Part shown: piece after piece, positions 36,370 through 48,437 of the stretch
Numbering within the stretch: the stretch's first letter is position 1
Layout of the letters: every line of letters starts with the position of its first letter
NCBI GenBank assembly: GCA_022393335.1
Contig: JAJEKB010020547.1
Location: forward strand, 152,865 to 216,864
Length of the DNA: 64,000 nucleotides
Direction: 5' to 3'
Source of the DNA: Macrotrachela quadricornifera
Lineage: Eukaryota; Rotifera; Eurotatoria; Philodinida; Philodinidae
Notes under the pieces: generated by a model
Databases searched by the model: none
The model's input: the letters and a program-made list of their open reading frames with translations, nothing else
Told to the model about the DNA's origin: nothing
Translations under genes and position numbers: made by a program

Positions 36370-37480
36370 TGTCACTTTCAAATATTTAATCAAAGAAAAA
36401 CCATTTTGTTATCTTTGTACAATACATGTTCAATACAAAGTTTCATCTTTTCAATCCATTTCTGTAAGGTCTTTTGGTATTCATGAATAAGTGTTGATCT
36501 AAGCGTCTTGATTATTGCTATAGCTAAACTTGTATCATCTGAATATTGATTAAGATCACGTTTCAAATAATTGAACAACTAAAATCTGAAGGAGCAAGTT
36601 CAGGCAAGTATGGTGAATGAGCCTGTTAGAGGATGATATGCATCATCCTCTTTTCTTTTCGTTCTACGTACGTATCTTCTTTCTGTTCTCTTCTCATATG
36701 TTAGTCGTCATCTTTACGTTTCATTATTCATTACATTGTCCATCTTATATTCCATCATCATTTCTTTTCATTACATCAGCTTCTCTTCAGAGCCATAACA
36801 TTGATTTTTTTTTTGAAAAAAATCAAGAATAATATTTTTAGTATGTAGTCAAGCATTATCATGGTGCAGCTTAATACCATTTGTTGTTGATGATGGTCTT
36901 TTCTTCTGTAATTTTTTGACTAACTTTTTTAAACGTTGATTACAATAATAAATAGCATTAATTGATATTCCAGACGGTAAATCATGAATAAGTAATGATC
37001 CATTTGTCATAAAAAAAGATTAAAAAAAGCATTGTTTTTTGTTCAAATTGTTGTCTTTTCACTACTGTTGGGGGACCTTCATCTTTTACCACCCATACTT
37101 TAGGTTGCTGTTTTGATTTGATATTCTGATGATAAAATCAACTTTCATCACCAGTAATTATATCACATAGTCTTCACGCACCATTTTCAAATTTTTGTAA
37201 ATTTTCGATGAAAATATCTATACATCGTGGTCATTGTTCTTCTTCAGTAAGTTTATGTGGTACTCATTTTGACGCTGTCTTTGTTAAGGCTAGACGTTCC
37301 TTGAGAATAGTATATACACTACCATGCAATATATTCAGTAATAATATGTAGATCATCGCGTTCACCTGATCATTAACAGCATCAATATTTTATTGATTAA
37401 TGGCGATTATTGGACGACCAATTCGAGTATTATCTATCACTACTAAAAAAGGTAAAAGTGAGGAACAAAACCAATTAGGA
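36370..37480 (-). pseudogene. Decayed mariner-family transposase
   Basis: Reading the minus strand in broken frames gives mariner landmarks in order: a segment like the ILKERLALTKTASK region, VPHKLTEEQ, IITGDES (first catalytic Asp), PKVWVVKDEGPP, IKLHHDNA (second Asp), LAPSDF (third Asp; DD34D type), then a C-terminal stretch from YLKRDLNQYSDDTSLA to 36390. Several in-frame stops are present, at positions where family members have Trp or Arg. About 190 bp of unrelated sequence (roughly 36625-36840) lies between the second and third Asp blocks, which points to a later insertion. It cannot encode an active protein. Terminal repeats were not identified. Confidence 0.85.
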
Positions 37481-38089
37481 TCAAATTTTAGACAGCTGTT
37501 GCCAAATTTTTTTGACTACCCTTAATAATTTTAACATATATTTATCTAGTTTCTTTCTACTGTTGAAAATAAAAATTATGGAGCGGTTTTTTTCAAATTT
37601 ATTGTTATTATTTTATCATTAATATTTGATTTATTGTGATTTTGATAGAAGAACTTCATATCTATAATTTAAGATGTAATAGAAATGATTCTTTTATTGC
37701 ATTATTCTAATGTTGAACAAATGGAATTATATATTTACAATAGTAAAAGAAATTAAATATTTGTCTGTAAGAAAGAAGTTATAATGAATAGAAATAGTAA
37801 AGATTTATTTTCATATAAATAAAAACAAACAAGACAGTCGCTCATCAGCAGTTATAAGATAAAATAGTCAAAAATAATGACAGAGAATTCTTATTTTGAA
37901 AAGAATAATTGGATAATTCTAGCCTTGATTCATATGATTTATTTTCATCAATATTTGTACTATTTTATGTATATGTATTAATTTGGTTTATCTTAATTAA
38001 AATTTATAAAAAAATTAACTTATGAAAATGTTGAAGATAAGCGTATAAATTGAAAAACAGTAGGCAACTTATTATGGTTATGGTTATAT
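37481..38089. other. Spacer between two transposase relics
   Basis: AT-rich. No gene is seen. It may include the unrecognised ends of the flanking elements. Confidence 0.4.
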
Positions 38090-39110
38090 CAATATGGGAG
38101 AAGTTAGAAATGATGCTTTTACTTATATTGTTGCGATTGAATATTTTAATAAAAACTATGGTAACTTTCTCGATAAAAGTAGAAGATATTCGATAAAAAA
38201 AATGTGTTGCATGTTTAGGGATATCTCACTGAACATAGTAAAAATTCAGCTTATCATACTATTTGTATTGAAAAAAACGAAGATAATAAATCCTTAATTA
38301 TACTTTGAGAGCCAACTTCAAATTATAATGTCTATTATTGAAAATCTATAGATCTCTATTCTAAATTATTTGCCATATGTCAGGTTAATAAAAATTCTAT
38401 TGTCAGACTGATAATTCTAAAATATTAAGCTATAAACAAATATTTGCATCAACAAAAGATAAGGATATGAAATGAGTCTATAGGATGAGATTCTGAGCCA
38501 ACTAACGTTAGAGAAGCTCAAAAATTAACAATAGCAAACAAAGAACGACATATTGCATGTGCAAGAAAATCCGATACAAAATGGCAATGGACTAAAATTT
38601 TTCATACTGATGCTTCAGGAATATTTACAATTGAAGGTTTTCACCATAATAAAACTGATGTAATTTATACTTAAGATCAATCTGAAATTCTTGATAATCT
38701 ATGAGAAGCACCAATAAACCCTGTTAATGTTACTCAATGATTATGAGATTGAAGTCGAAATGATAAATGTAAAAGAGTGTGCATGATCGATGAATTTTAT
38801 AGCAGATTTTTACGTGAAAAAACCATTCCGGGTAATTAACGGAGTAGTAGAAGAGTTGTATGAAGCTATTTTTCAAGATGATCAAGATTCAAAACACAAA
38901 CAGTTATGGATGTTGTTTATGATCTTTTTTGAAGAAAGAATTGAATCAAATGATGAAGACTCCAAATTTACAGCTGTATATCCTATTGAAAATATTTGGG
39001 GAATTATAAAGGATAAAACAAGAGGAAAAACATTTGAAAATTTTCGGTCATTAGTTGGTTTTGTTAATTCGAAATGGCAGAAATTACATTTGGATAGTAT
39101 GAAGCAATGA
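38090..39110 (+). pseudogene. Decayed Tc1-like transposase
   Basis: Plus-strand fragments resemble a Tc1-type DDE domain: KWQWTKIFHTDASGIF (Tc1 usually has SDES at this point), IFQDDQDSKHKQ (compare FQQDN.PKH), and VYPIENIWGIIKDKTRGK (compare LNPIENxW). The stretch between is broken by stops near 38672, 38701 and 38740. The N-terminal DNA-binding part, around 38094-38297, is not recognisable with confidence. The element is inactive. It lies about 600 bp from the mariner relic in opposite orientation. Confidence 0.75.
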
Positions 39111-41719
39111 TAGATAACAAACCTAAACACCTTGTAAAGATGGTACAATTGAATGAGAATAATGCTTGTGAACATTAATTTGAATTGATTTTGATTGTAA
39201 CATCATGATGACGAAACATTGCATAACCACAATAACATTTTTTAAATGAAATAAGGTTTTTATGGTTCTAAAATAATCATGGTTAAATTTTATTTTGTTG
39301 TAAAGCATATAACTAAGCTTATAACTTTCTTATTGAGGGTTAAGGAGATCGGTCACAGGCTGTTTTGTAGAGCGTCTTTTACTGCACCTTCCTATCATAC
39401 AGATAAATTTTTAAGTATGTATTTTAATACAAAAAAATTATTTATACAAAATGAATCAGCAAATCTGGACTACCCTTTATAGACATGATACAAGTCAAGC
39501 AGTTCGTTTTTATGTAACAAAGTGTCAAAAAAATTAATCAATATTTTCTTTTAGTATGTTGATTTTATTAGATGTTTACCATCTCAAAAATTTTTGGTAA
39601 TTATTGTTCGATTAACGTTGAATATATACAGTAGGTTCGAAAAAGACTTATATCTTCTTTTAAATCTCGTAAATTTCAATTTAAGGTTACTCAAAAACAG
39701 CTTTGACCTTATCATTATGCTGCATTTCTGTTGAAAAGACATTTTAACTTATGTTCCAACAGCTGTAAGTTTCAGTTTTTCAAAATATTCAAGAAATACT
39801 CTGACCCGCGTAAGAAAAAGCAAACTCTGCGGATCCGACAAACTGTCGAAATCATAAAAACTAGTTATAATTCTTAATTTGTAAATTCTAAGTCTTCATT
39901 TAGTAAAGACTATTCCACAGATTATGGTGAAATTTTCGCTGTGATTTCTTTTAGGAATAATGGATTTATAGTTTCTAACTAAGCTACTTTTTTTAGTGTG
40001 ATATTTTTTCTTTTACGATGGATTCCATCGTTTGCTGAAGAAGAACAGTTAATCGTAGTCTAATAGTCGTATGAAAATAAATCATGATAATGTAGAAATC
40101 ATGCAAGCTGAAGTATTTATTAATTTACTGTTTATGGTATATAGTGATGCCAAATGTTCATTTATAAATGAATATCGGCGGAAATACAATGTAGTTAGCA
40201 TCAACCCTTATTGATATTTTAAATAAGAGTAAAATAATTAATTTGTATACTAACAGTGAAGGAAATACATATACCTTCGAAAAAACGTTGAAAACTATAA
40301 TCTTACAAATCAAAACGTTTCAATTATAAATAAATTATTTATTTTTAGTGGACCGAGTATTGCAGATTATATTTCATATCCTTATCAATAATTTTCTCAT
40401 AAACTTTGGTTTATCTCTTTATAAAGTAAAAAATCAGATTTTACTTTAACAATTGATACTGCTTAACAGATCAATTGATTAAGTACGTATGAAAAATTTT
40501 ATTTATTCATATATGAAAACTTCGTAAATCTAGTTGTTATACAATCAATAATATGTAGAATAAATATATATAATTAGAACTTTCGACTCATTCAGGAGTC
40601 ATCGACGGTAATAATGTACGAGCAATTCATACAAATTCCATGCTTATTTTATCAAATTGATACTAATATTGAAAATTAAGTGTACGCATATAGTTTCAAA
40701 AACAATTAATTTAATTCATTATACTAATTTTTAGTTAACATCTGCTTCCAAAAATATAGATCAAATTAGAAGCTATGCGTTCGTATGAGAGACTGTACAC
40801 TTTTCTATGATTATCTTGTATCTTTTCTGTTGTAAAAAACTTTGTGTTTTGCATGATTTTCAGTTGTGTGGAGTAGACTTGATAATGGTGGGTCTTTGGC
40901 AAAAGTAAACACTTATGTCTGAAGCATTGGAACCAATGAAGCCAAGAAAACCATCTGAACTCAATTGAGTCATCTCAGTCCGAGGATTACGACTATATTT
41001 CATCGTACCGTATACATGTGCACATGATCAGCACCGCTTGTTGTCATCATCACGTCAACGTTTTCGTCACTGAACAGGAAGTAACATTTTCTTAAAGAAT
41101 GTCATGACGAATTGTAAGCGTCTTAATAAGTCAAACTAGATATTTAATGCAGATGAATCCGCCTTCTCGCACATAGCATATGTTGGTTAAACTTAAAATC
41201 GTTGGCTTCTCGAATCTCTTCCTCATAATATTAGGCTACTCGTTAATCGGTCATTTATGTTGTCGACATGTTTTCGAAGCTAACAGTAACATCAGAAAAG
41301 AATATTGCACAGCTGTGGTCGGTATTAGCAGTGATAAATAAATATTACCTTCTTTACTTCTGTACTCTGCTAAAACCCGATGACTACATGATATAAGAGA
41401 AACTTAGATGATGCTTATGAAAATACCATAGAAGAGTAAGCTGCAGAAGAAAATTAATTTTCAAAATGCTTTTCTACAAATTTTTCTTTTTTTACTATTT
41501 AAGGGCTCGGTTGATTCGTCTATGTACAAGTATTGGCTCGCGTAACTGTTTATATTATAAACAGCTCATCTGAATCGTGTACTGTTATGGATTATCGACA
41601 AATACACTTCACATATCAGTTTAAAATTTTAGTAGCTACGAAAAAAAAAAATAAGATGATATCTATTGTTACCAGTTAATTCATTAACTTCACCTTTTTT
41701 CTCTTCAAAATAATATGAT
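39111..41719. other. Intergenic, no intact gene
   Basis: About 2.6 kb without a supportable gene. A weak fragment near 41140-41180 (reading NADESAFSH) recalls the NADE core of pogo-like transposases, but it is surrounded by stops and is not called. Confidence 0.45.
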
Positions 41720-42440
41720 TTTCTCTAAAATCAAAAATAATTATAGAGAGCATAAATTTTCCATGTACAATTAATGTAAGTGGAGCAATAATTTATTCAA
41801 TCATATTGAATTATGTGAATTTTTACTTCGATAATATTCGACATTTTGGACTGCTATGAGTTTATTGTCAAAAACCAGAATCTTGCACTGTAGATGTGGA
41901 CAAGCATCACTTAGCCTGAATATGTAATTGTGAACCTCTTCGCACCACCAGATTATTCTGTATTAAATTAAAATAATTATAGAGAGTGTGGATTTTTCAT
42001 GTACAATTGATTGAAAAAGTACATATTCAGGTTTTGATGATACTCATTTTCCATCTAGAGTACAAGGTTCTGGTTCTTGACAATGAACTCATAGTAGTTC
42101 GAAACGTCGAATATTATCTAGATAAAAATTCACATAATTCAACATAATTGAATAAGTTATTCCTCCACTAACATTAATTGTATATGAAAAATTTACGCTT
42201 TCTATAATTATTTTATTTTAATTTAATACAAAATAATCTAGTGATATGAATAGCTTCAAAATTATATATTCATGTTAAGTGATACTCGTTCTCCATCTAG
42301 AGTACAAGGTTCTCGTTCTTGAAAATCGACTCGTGGTAGTTCGAAGCATCGAATATTATCAAAATAAAAATTCATATATTCAATATGATTGAATAAATTA
42401 ATGCTCCATCTATTTTAATTGTATATGATTTTCTTTATTT
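41720..42440. mobile_element. Cluster of three related MITE copies, two forming a foldback
   Basis: A unit of about 200 bp occurs at about 42048-42245 (plus), again at about 42285-42440 (same orientation), and inverted at about 41736-41910. Shared blocks are CCATCTAGAGTACAAGGTTCT, TAGTTCGAA, TCGAATATTATC, AAAATTCA and ATTGAATAA. The first and second copies are joined around GCCTGAATATGTA/TACATATTCAGG, making a long imperfect hairpin. No coding capacity. Divergence between copies is moderate, so they are not assembly duplicates. Confidence 0.8.
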
Positions 42441-42599
42441 GTAATTTCTACAATCGAATAAATGTTGAATATTAAATCATTGCTTGTGTCTAGTCCCAAT
42501 TTATTTCAAAAGTGCGTTTAAATGTGTTCCAGTTTGAAGTGAAAAATTTTAATATTAAATAACAGTTTATCTCAAATTTGAACTTGATTGTGATCAGAG

Positions 42600-42892
42600 A
42601 TAGACAGCTCTAGCTTCACAGCGTCTTTTAGAAGCCAAGCTTTCTTATAAACAGAGCCGAAGCCGAACTATCAATTTCGACGGTGAGGCCGGATCAGAGT
42701 CAGACAGAAGTTGGCAAGTTTGATCATGAAGTTGCAGCTGAGTCAAATTAAAGTTGCAGTAAAACTGGAGTCGAACTGTCAGTTTTGACTTTGCACTCGA
42801 ATTGACTTTTTTCACCATGGAATTCGAGTAGAGCCGAAATGGAGCTGGAGCAGAGCCATTGTCGAACTGGCAATTTTGGTCTCGAAGTCGTA
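42600..42892. repeat. Degenerate GAGCCGAA-type repeat flanking the palindrome
   Basis: Short irregular repeats of GGAGCCGAAGC/GGAGTCGAACT type stand out by their higher GC content. Similar wording recurs at 43393-43440 and 44060-44130, so the palindrome may have inserted into, or be part of, one larger repetitive unit. Confidence 0.55.
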
Positions 42893-43396
42893 CTCTGAAA
42901 AAGAAGGAGTTTTGCGGAACCATTCAAAGAGTTTCTGTAGATTTCTAAAAGCCTCCAAATATATTCAGAGTCTCAAAAAAATAATAAAAAAATTCGACAA
43001 AATCTTTTGAAGGTTTTGCGAAGTACCCACTAGCAGAATCATCTCTTACGGAACCTTTTATAAAGTTCTGTATAGCGTAATAAGGTTTCATTAGAAAATA
43101 CGAAACTCTGAGGGATCATTACAAAACCATCAGGATTCAGTAAAAAATCATTATAGTTTTGTACAGAACCCTCAAGGTTTCGTATTTTCTCACGAAACCT
43201 TTTTTTGCTGTACAGAACCATAAAAAAAAGGGTTCCGTAAGAGATGATTCTGCTAGTGGGTACTTCGCAGAACCTGCAAAAGGTTCTGTCGAATTTTCTA
43301 TCCTTTTTTTGAGATTTTGGACACATTTGGAGACTTTTAGAAATCTACAGAACCTTTTCTGAGGGTTCTGCAAAACTTCTTTTTTCTCAGAGTAGG
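42893..43396. mobile_element. Near-continuous 500-bp palindrome (foldback element)
   Basis: The sequence from 42893 to about 43130 is the imperfect inverse of about 43155-43396, so nearly the whole element is a hairpin with a tiny loop near 43144. Matching blocks: TTTTGCGGAACC/GGTTCTGCAAAA, GTAGATTTCTAAAAG, GCGAAGTACCCACTAGCAGA with its continuation to CTTACGGAACC, and GAAAATACGAAAC. The motif GGTTCTG(T/C) recurs many times. Open frames within it are mirror artefacts of the palindrome. Confidence 0.9.
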
Positions 43397-44800
43397 AGAA
43401 ATGGAGCGAAGCTAGAGTGAAACCGGCGTCGGTGGTTATTAGCTGGCCACGAATTTTCCTCGTTCTATTCATTTTTGTTGATTGTGGGTGTGTTCGATGT
43501 GAAACATTTCTTGCCATTTTGAATTACAGAAAATTATTATTATGATGAGAATTACTCTTTTTGTTTTACGAAGACAAGAGAACCACTAATCAAGAAAGTA
43601 TGCTCTGGCATACCTAAAACCATAGGAAGAGTACTTTGTCTTCAAAATGAAGCATCTGACTACAGTATTGATATGTTTAACAAAATAAAAAAACTATTCA
43701 CAACTGCGTGGATTTTCTCTTCGACTTTATATATACGTACAATATCAACATCTATTGAGCTCGTGTTTTCTATCGGTGTTTTTGTGAAACGATCATGCAG
43801 AGCCTGTCTCACTTAAGAAACTTTAGAGAAATTGACATTTGTCCAATGCATTTGCGATTGTGTACACGAGATATTTTTCATATGCTATGCATTTGTGTTC
43901 ATTCATATTATTGTTTTCTGTTTGTTATTATTTGGAACTCGAAAAAACATTAAAAGAAAAAACAAAGGAAAAGGATCACTTATTGAAATGGAAGCTAAAG
44001 CTAAGCTGAGAGTGAAGACTTTCTCTTTAGGAATAGCAGAGTATGTTGTTCCTACTGTGGTCAATAGTGGAGCCGAAGCTGAAGCGAGACGGAAAATGTT
44101 GAACTTGGAGCTGGAAGGGAGGCAAGCCTGGAAAATCAGAGCTGAAAGGAGTTGCTACTGCCAATCTCTGGTTGCCATCAAAATCATATCAGGATGCGCT
44201 TGGTCTCCTTTGGTAAGTGAACTCAATGTTTAACTTACGTAACGAGAGTCAGATCTAAACAAGGGAATCATCGGTCAGAAGTCGTGGATCAACATCAATG
44301 AGTAATACGACACTTAAAACGTTCTTCTGTTCATAGCAAAGCATGTTTTCATTCGAATTTTATTACTTAAATTTATCAGTGCAACAACATTAAGGAGAAA
44401 AAGATGACTCCAGTCCTATGGAGTCCCTCAAAGTTTCTTAAACTCTGTATCATACATCCAGCAATCCATTATAGAATTTGTAACATCAGATGAAATAGAT
44501 ATAAGTCTCGATTTAGAGATGAACGTACACCATCTTTCTTTTATCTGTGTTCAACATATTCGTTTATTCTAAATCTTTAAATTAAAAAAAATATCGTTTT
44601 TTTTAATAACAAAATCAAACAAAATACTACATGAAGAAAAAATGTTTATTTTTTTCATTGGCCTTCTGTACTCGAAATAACCTATGGTTTGAAAGCTTAC
44701 TTTTCTCGACAGTTAATAACGAACAAGCTGCTTGTGTATATATACATTATGTATCGTCACTAATTATGATTTTAAAATAAGATTGTTCTATGTGAGGTTC
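43397..44800. other. Repeat-rich intergenic, no gene supported
   Basis: The open frame 43832-44233 has a hydrophobic start and then follows the GGAGCTGAAG-type repeats. Its composition does not look like a maintained protein, so it is not called. Confidence 0.4.
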
Positions 44801-44822
44801 GATCTTATTAAACACTTTCATC

Positions 44823-45214
44823 TTAACAATATCTTTTTTCTGTGCTTATTAAATATAAAGTATTATCGTGTTCGTCGTCATCACTGTAATCAGCATTCGA
44901 AGAAAAACTATCATTGTTGTCATCATCTATGTCCAAATTGTCTATTGTTTTGTTTTCATAATCATCATCTATATAATTTAGTTTAGATGAGTAGTCATAC
45001 ATGTTTGAAGTTGAATTTAACTGTTTGAACGCATATTCACTTAATAATTCTAAGTTAAGAACGCGTTTATTTTTCAGCAAATTCAATATTTCTAAACCGT
45101 CAAGTATGGCAATAGCTTTATAGTAGGTGTCGGTAATAATTCGTTCGATATCTATTTGATCAATCTCACTATGACTTTGTATAGCTGATGATTGATGATC
45201 ATTTCAATGTTTAT
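44823..45214 (-). CDS. Acidic hypothetical protein fragment
   Basis: An open stretch of about 130 codons without a stop, including DQIDIERIITDTYYKA, IAILDGLEILNLLKN and a strongly acidic tail (NLDIDDDNNDSFSS, DYSDDDEHD). An internal ATG lies at 45086, and the frame is open further upstream to about 45214. No family recognised. Its position next to a foldback element, and an isolated AT-hook-like stretch (KRKPRGRPKK) at about 45668-45700 on the other strand, suggest transposon-derived debris, but a small real gene is possible. Confidence 0.3.
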
Positions 45215-45254
45215 GATGAACTGGAAAGATCAACTTATGGGTGACAATTTTTCT

Positions 45255-45985
45255 GATCACCAAAAAAATATACTTTTCATCACCAGATAAATTTAGATAC
45301 AAATGATCACCAAAAAAGTATACTTTTGATCACCAGATAAGTTTAGATACAAATGATCACCACAAAAATGTACTTTTGATCACCAAATGTTTTAAAATAG
45401 AAGATAGATGGAGAAGAGACGAAAAGAAGAAACACAACGTATAAGCGAAGATAAGCACAATGTATATGACAGAAGAACGGAAGGGAAAACACATATGACA
45501 GAGGAACGAAAGGAAAATACATATGATAGATAAGGGGAGAGTATTCATATAGTCTATAAGCAGCTCAGGATTTTCTACGAAACAACAGAGTAACATCAAT
45601 AGTTATAAAATGTCAAATTTTATCTCTATCAAGTTAGTGATCAAACACGTATTCTACCATTAATCAGGTAAACGAAAACCACGAGGGCGTCCGAAGAAAA
45701 TCGGCACAGCTTTAATGTACACACAGACATTAATGAATCAGTTAAAATGTTGTCAATCGAATTTCACAAATAATCGCATTTTTTGTTCTATATAATTTTT
45801 GGAAAATAAAATAGTTATACAGTATCAGAAAAAATGTAGATCGAAAGTATACTTTTTTGGTGATCATTTGTATCTAAACTTATCTGGTGATCAAAAGTAT
45901 ATTTTTTTGGTGATCATTTGTATCTAAATTTATCTGGTGATCAAAAGTATATTTTTTTGGGGATCAAAAGTATATTTACTCTCAA
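45255..45985. mobile_element. Foldback element with tandemly repeated arms
   Basis: The left arm holds 50-bp units starting at 45255, 45305 and 45355 (gatcaccaaaaaagtatac, then tttgatcaccagataa and gtttagatacaaat). The right arm (about 45843-45985) carries the same units in inverse order and orientation. The 450-bp centre is unique and includes a short frame with an AT-hook-like GRPKK core. Tandem repeats inside inverted arms are the classic foldback design. No transposase. Confidence 0.9.
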
Positions 45986-46315
45986 CTTATTATCTGATTC
46001 ATCATTTAATAAAGACAATCTTTGAGCACGTCTTAAAAAATATCATGTACTAGGAAGTTAATGATAGATGAGTAGGTTCCACTTAATGCTCACATGTCTC
46101 TAAAAATCGACTCACAAGCTTGCGAATTAAAATTATATTTATATAACACATGTGGTGGTAGACGTTTTTGTTTCACACATAAAATTAAATATAACTAATT
46201 ATGTGCATATAGTTCCACTGATAAAAATGCTGGTCGAGTAAACAAATACCTGCTTCTATTGTTTTCTGCAGTTTGCGTTGAATTCAATGTTTTGGATTTG
46301 ATCCATGTCAACCAG

Positions 46316-47957
46316 ATATAAGGAAAGTTAGCAACTGATTCGAGTATTTTCCATAGCTATTCGTCTCAGCGTCTAAGCCACCTACAACTCAGCAAGCTCT
46401 ATCCAACGATACCAAAAAACCTCTAAAAAACTCTGTTTGAACCTCAAAGAAAAACCGAAATCATTTAAACAATCCATAGAATATCGGCAACGTTTTTCTT
46501 CAAACTTATGACGATTCGTTTCACTATATAAGCCTTCAGTAAAAACTACAACATTCAATGCAGAATATCAAGCTCTATCGATTGGTATATAAAGCAGATC
46601 CTAAAAACTTTACAAGTATCCATGACGGCCAAAAGTATTCCACATCATGTTTTCGCCAGTAATATTCATGACGATTCGCCCGACCGCTTAAGCTACCTGT
46701 CAGAATCACATCGATCAACGCAGAATTTCATGTTCTATCGGCGGACACATACGCCGATCAAGTCATATGAAATAAAATATCGGTAACCGAGGTAAAACTG
46801 ATGCGGATACTTGTTTAAACAGATTCTTGCGTAGGTATTTACTGTGACTATCGTTTTAAGGATATAAGCCACAGATAGATCATACAGAAATCCATGGAGA
46901 ACCTCAAGATCTATGGAATGATGGGCAGATTGCGTGACTCATGATGACATTGAAACAAAGATTTTAACATATGGTGGAAGTACCTGTTTTTTTCTTGGGC
47001 AATTCGTAAAACAGTATCAATAGGTGAGCGGGTACAAACCACGAATGGCATGCCACAAAGAGCTGAATAAAAGATCAAGCATTGAAACTGATTCTCTATT
47101 ATCTGAGCAAATGTGAAGGAAAATTGGTATGAGGACATAAAACAGAAAATGAAACAGATATGAAATACAGTTAAACATCAAAACAATATAAGCTGAATAT
47201 GGCCAATATTCGCAAATATACATCTGAGAAAGACTTAGTACGTATGGAAAATATTCATTTGTTATAGTAAGCCAGAAGACTACACATGGAATCATTTACG
47301 AATATGTATAATTCAAGAGCACCTTATCCAACTGAAGAAATCACCTGTGGAGTAATCTTCGTTGTCGTCTTACTAGGGAATACCATATTGTATTTTTGAC
47401 AAAGTCTTCAAGCCATATACCATTCACTAAAGCTTAAGCTTTTTCATCGATTTGTTTTACCTGAGCAAGTAATATTACAGTGGCGATGAGGTATGCAAGA
47501 CATATACTATTTGATAGAGCGTGAAATTCTACATCGATCGATGTGGTTCTGACAGGTAGCTTAAACAGTGTGGCGAATTGACATGAGTACTACTGGTGAA
47601 AACATGATGTGGAATACTTTTGGCCGCCACGGATACTTGTAAAGATTTTCAGGATCTGCTTTATATACTAATTGATAGAGCTTGATATTCTACATTGAGT
47701 GTTGTAGTTTTTACTGAAGGCTTATATAGTGAAACGAATCGTCATAAGTTTGAAGGAAAACGCTGGTGATATTCTATGGGTTGTTTGACTGATTTCGGTT
47801 TTTATTTGAGGTTCAAACAGTTTTTTAGGGATTTTTTGGTATCGTTAGATAAAGCTCACTGAGTTGTAGGTGGCCTACTACTTATCCTTTGTGACTTAGA
47901 TGCTGAGGCAAATAGTTATGGAAAATACTCGAATCAGCTGCTAACATTTCTTACATG
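46316..47957. mobile_element. Large foldback element, arms of about 430 bp
   Basis: The left arm (about 46316-46743) and right arm (about 47528-47957) are inverted copies. Shared blocks: CTGATTCGAGTATTTTCCATA, CCACCTACAACTCAG, AACGATACCAAAAAA, ACGATTCGTTTCACTATATAAG, GCAGATCCTGAAAA-like, CATCATGTTTTC and AGCTACCTGTCAGAA. The right arm has about 18 extra bases near its outer end. The centre of about 780 bp has no coding frame of note (46911-47295 minus is hydrophobic and unconvincing). Confidence 0.9.
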
Positions 47958-48437
47958 ACCAAGAAATACTTTTGATATTTTTCTCGCATATAACTGAATC
48001 TATGTTCACACACATTTCTAAATGTCTATGCTTTATCAGTTGTTGTTTTCTAACTTGTGATTGTATATAGACTAGCGAAAAATTGAAAGACTGTATAATT
48101 GAACGTTTCAGTACTATAAATCAATATTTCACATATTCATATCGAGCAAAAGAATTCGTCATACGTTTATATTCTCAATGCATTTATTCTGATTAATTGA
48201 TCATTTGAACAAAAAAGTGTGTTCTTCGTTTCTTCATGCGATATACTCACGAATTAACAAAATTGTTTTTGTTTTATATACAAGTTAAAGAAATATCATA
48301 TTTAATATGATATGTGTGTATGTTAACTATATTCACCTGACAAATAGAACAAAAAAAAAATACAGTTATCGATTGAGAGACAATATATGAATACAGTTCT
48401 ATTGTACATATAATATTTTTGTCAATAATTATTTCCG

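Noticed and set aside
41140..41180. pogo-like transposase core (NADES)
   Set aside because: The match is a few residues with stops close on both sides, too weak to call.
43039..43517. Overlapping frames on both strands around the palindrome
   Set aside because: They mirror one another because the DNA is an inverted repeat, and none has protein-like features.
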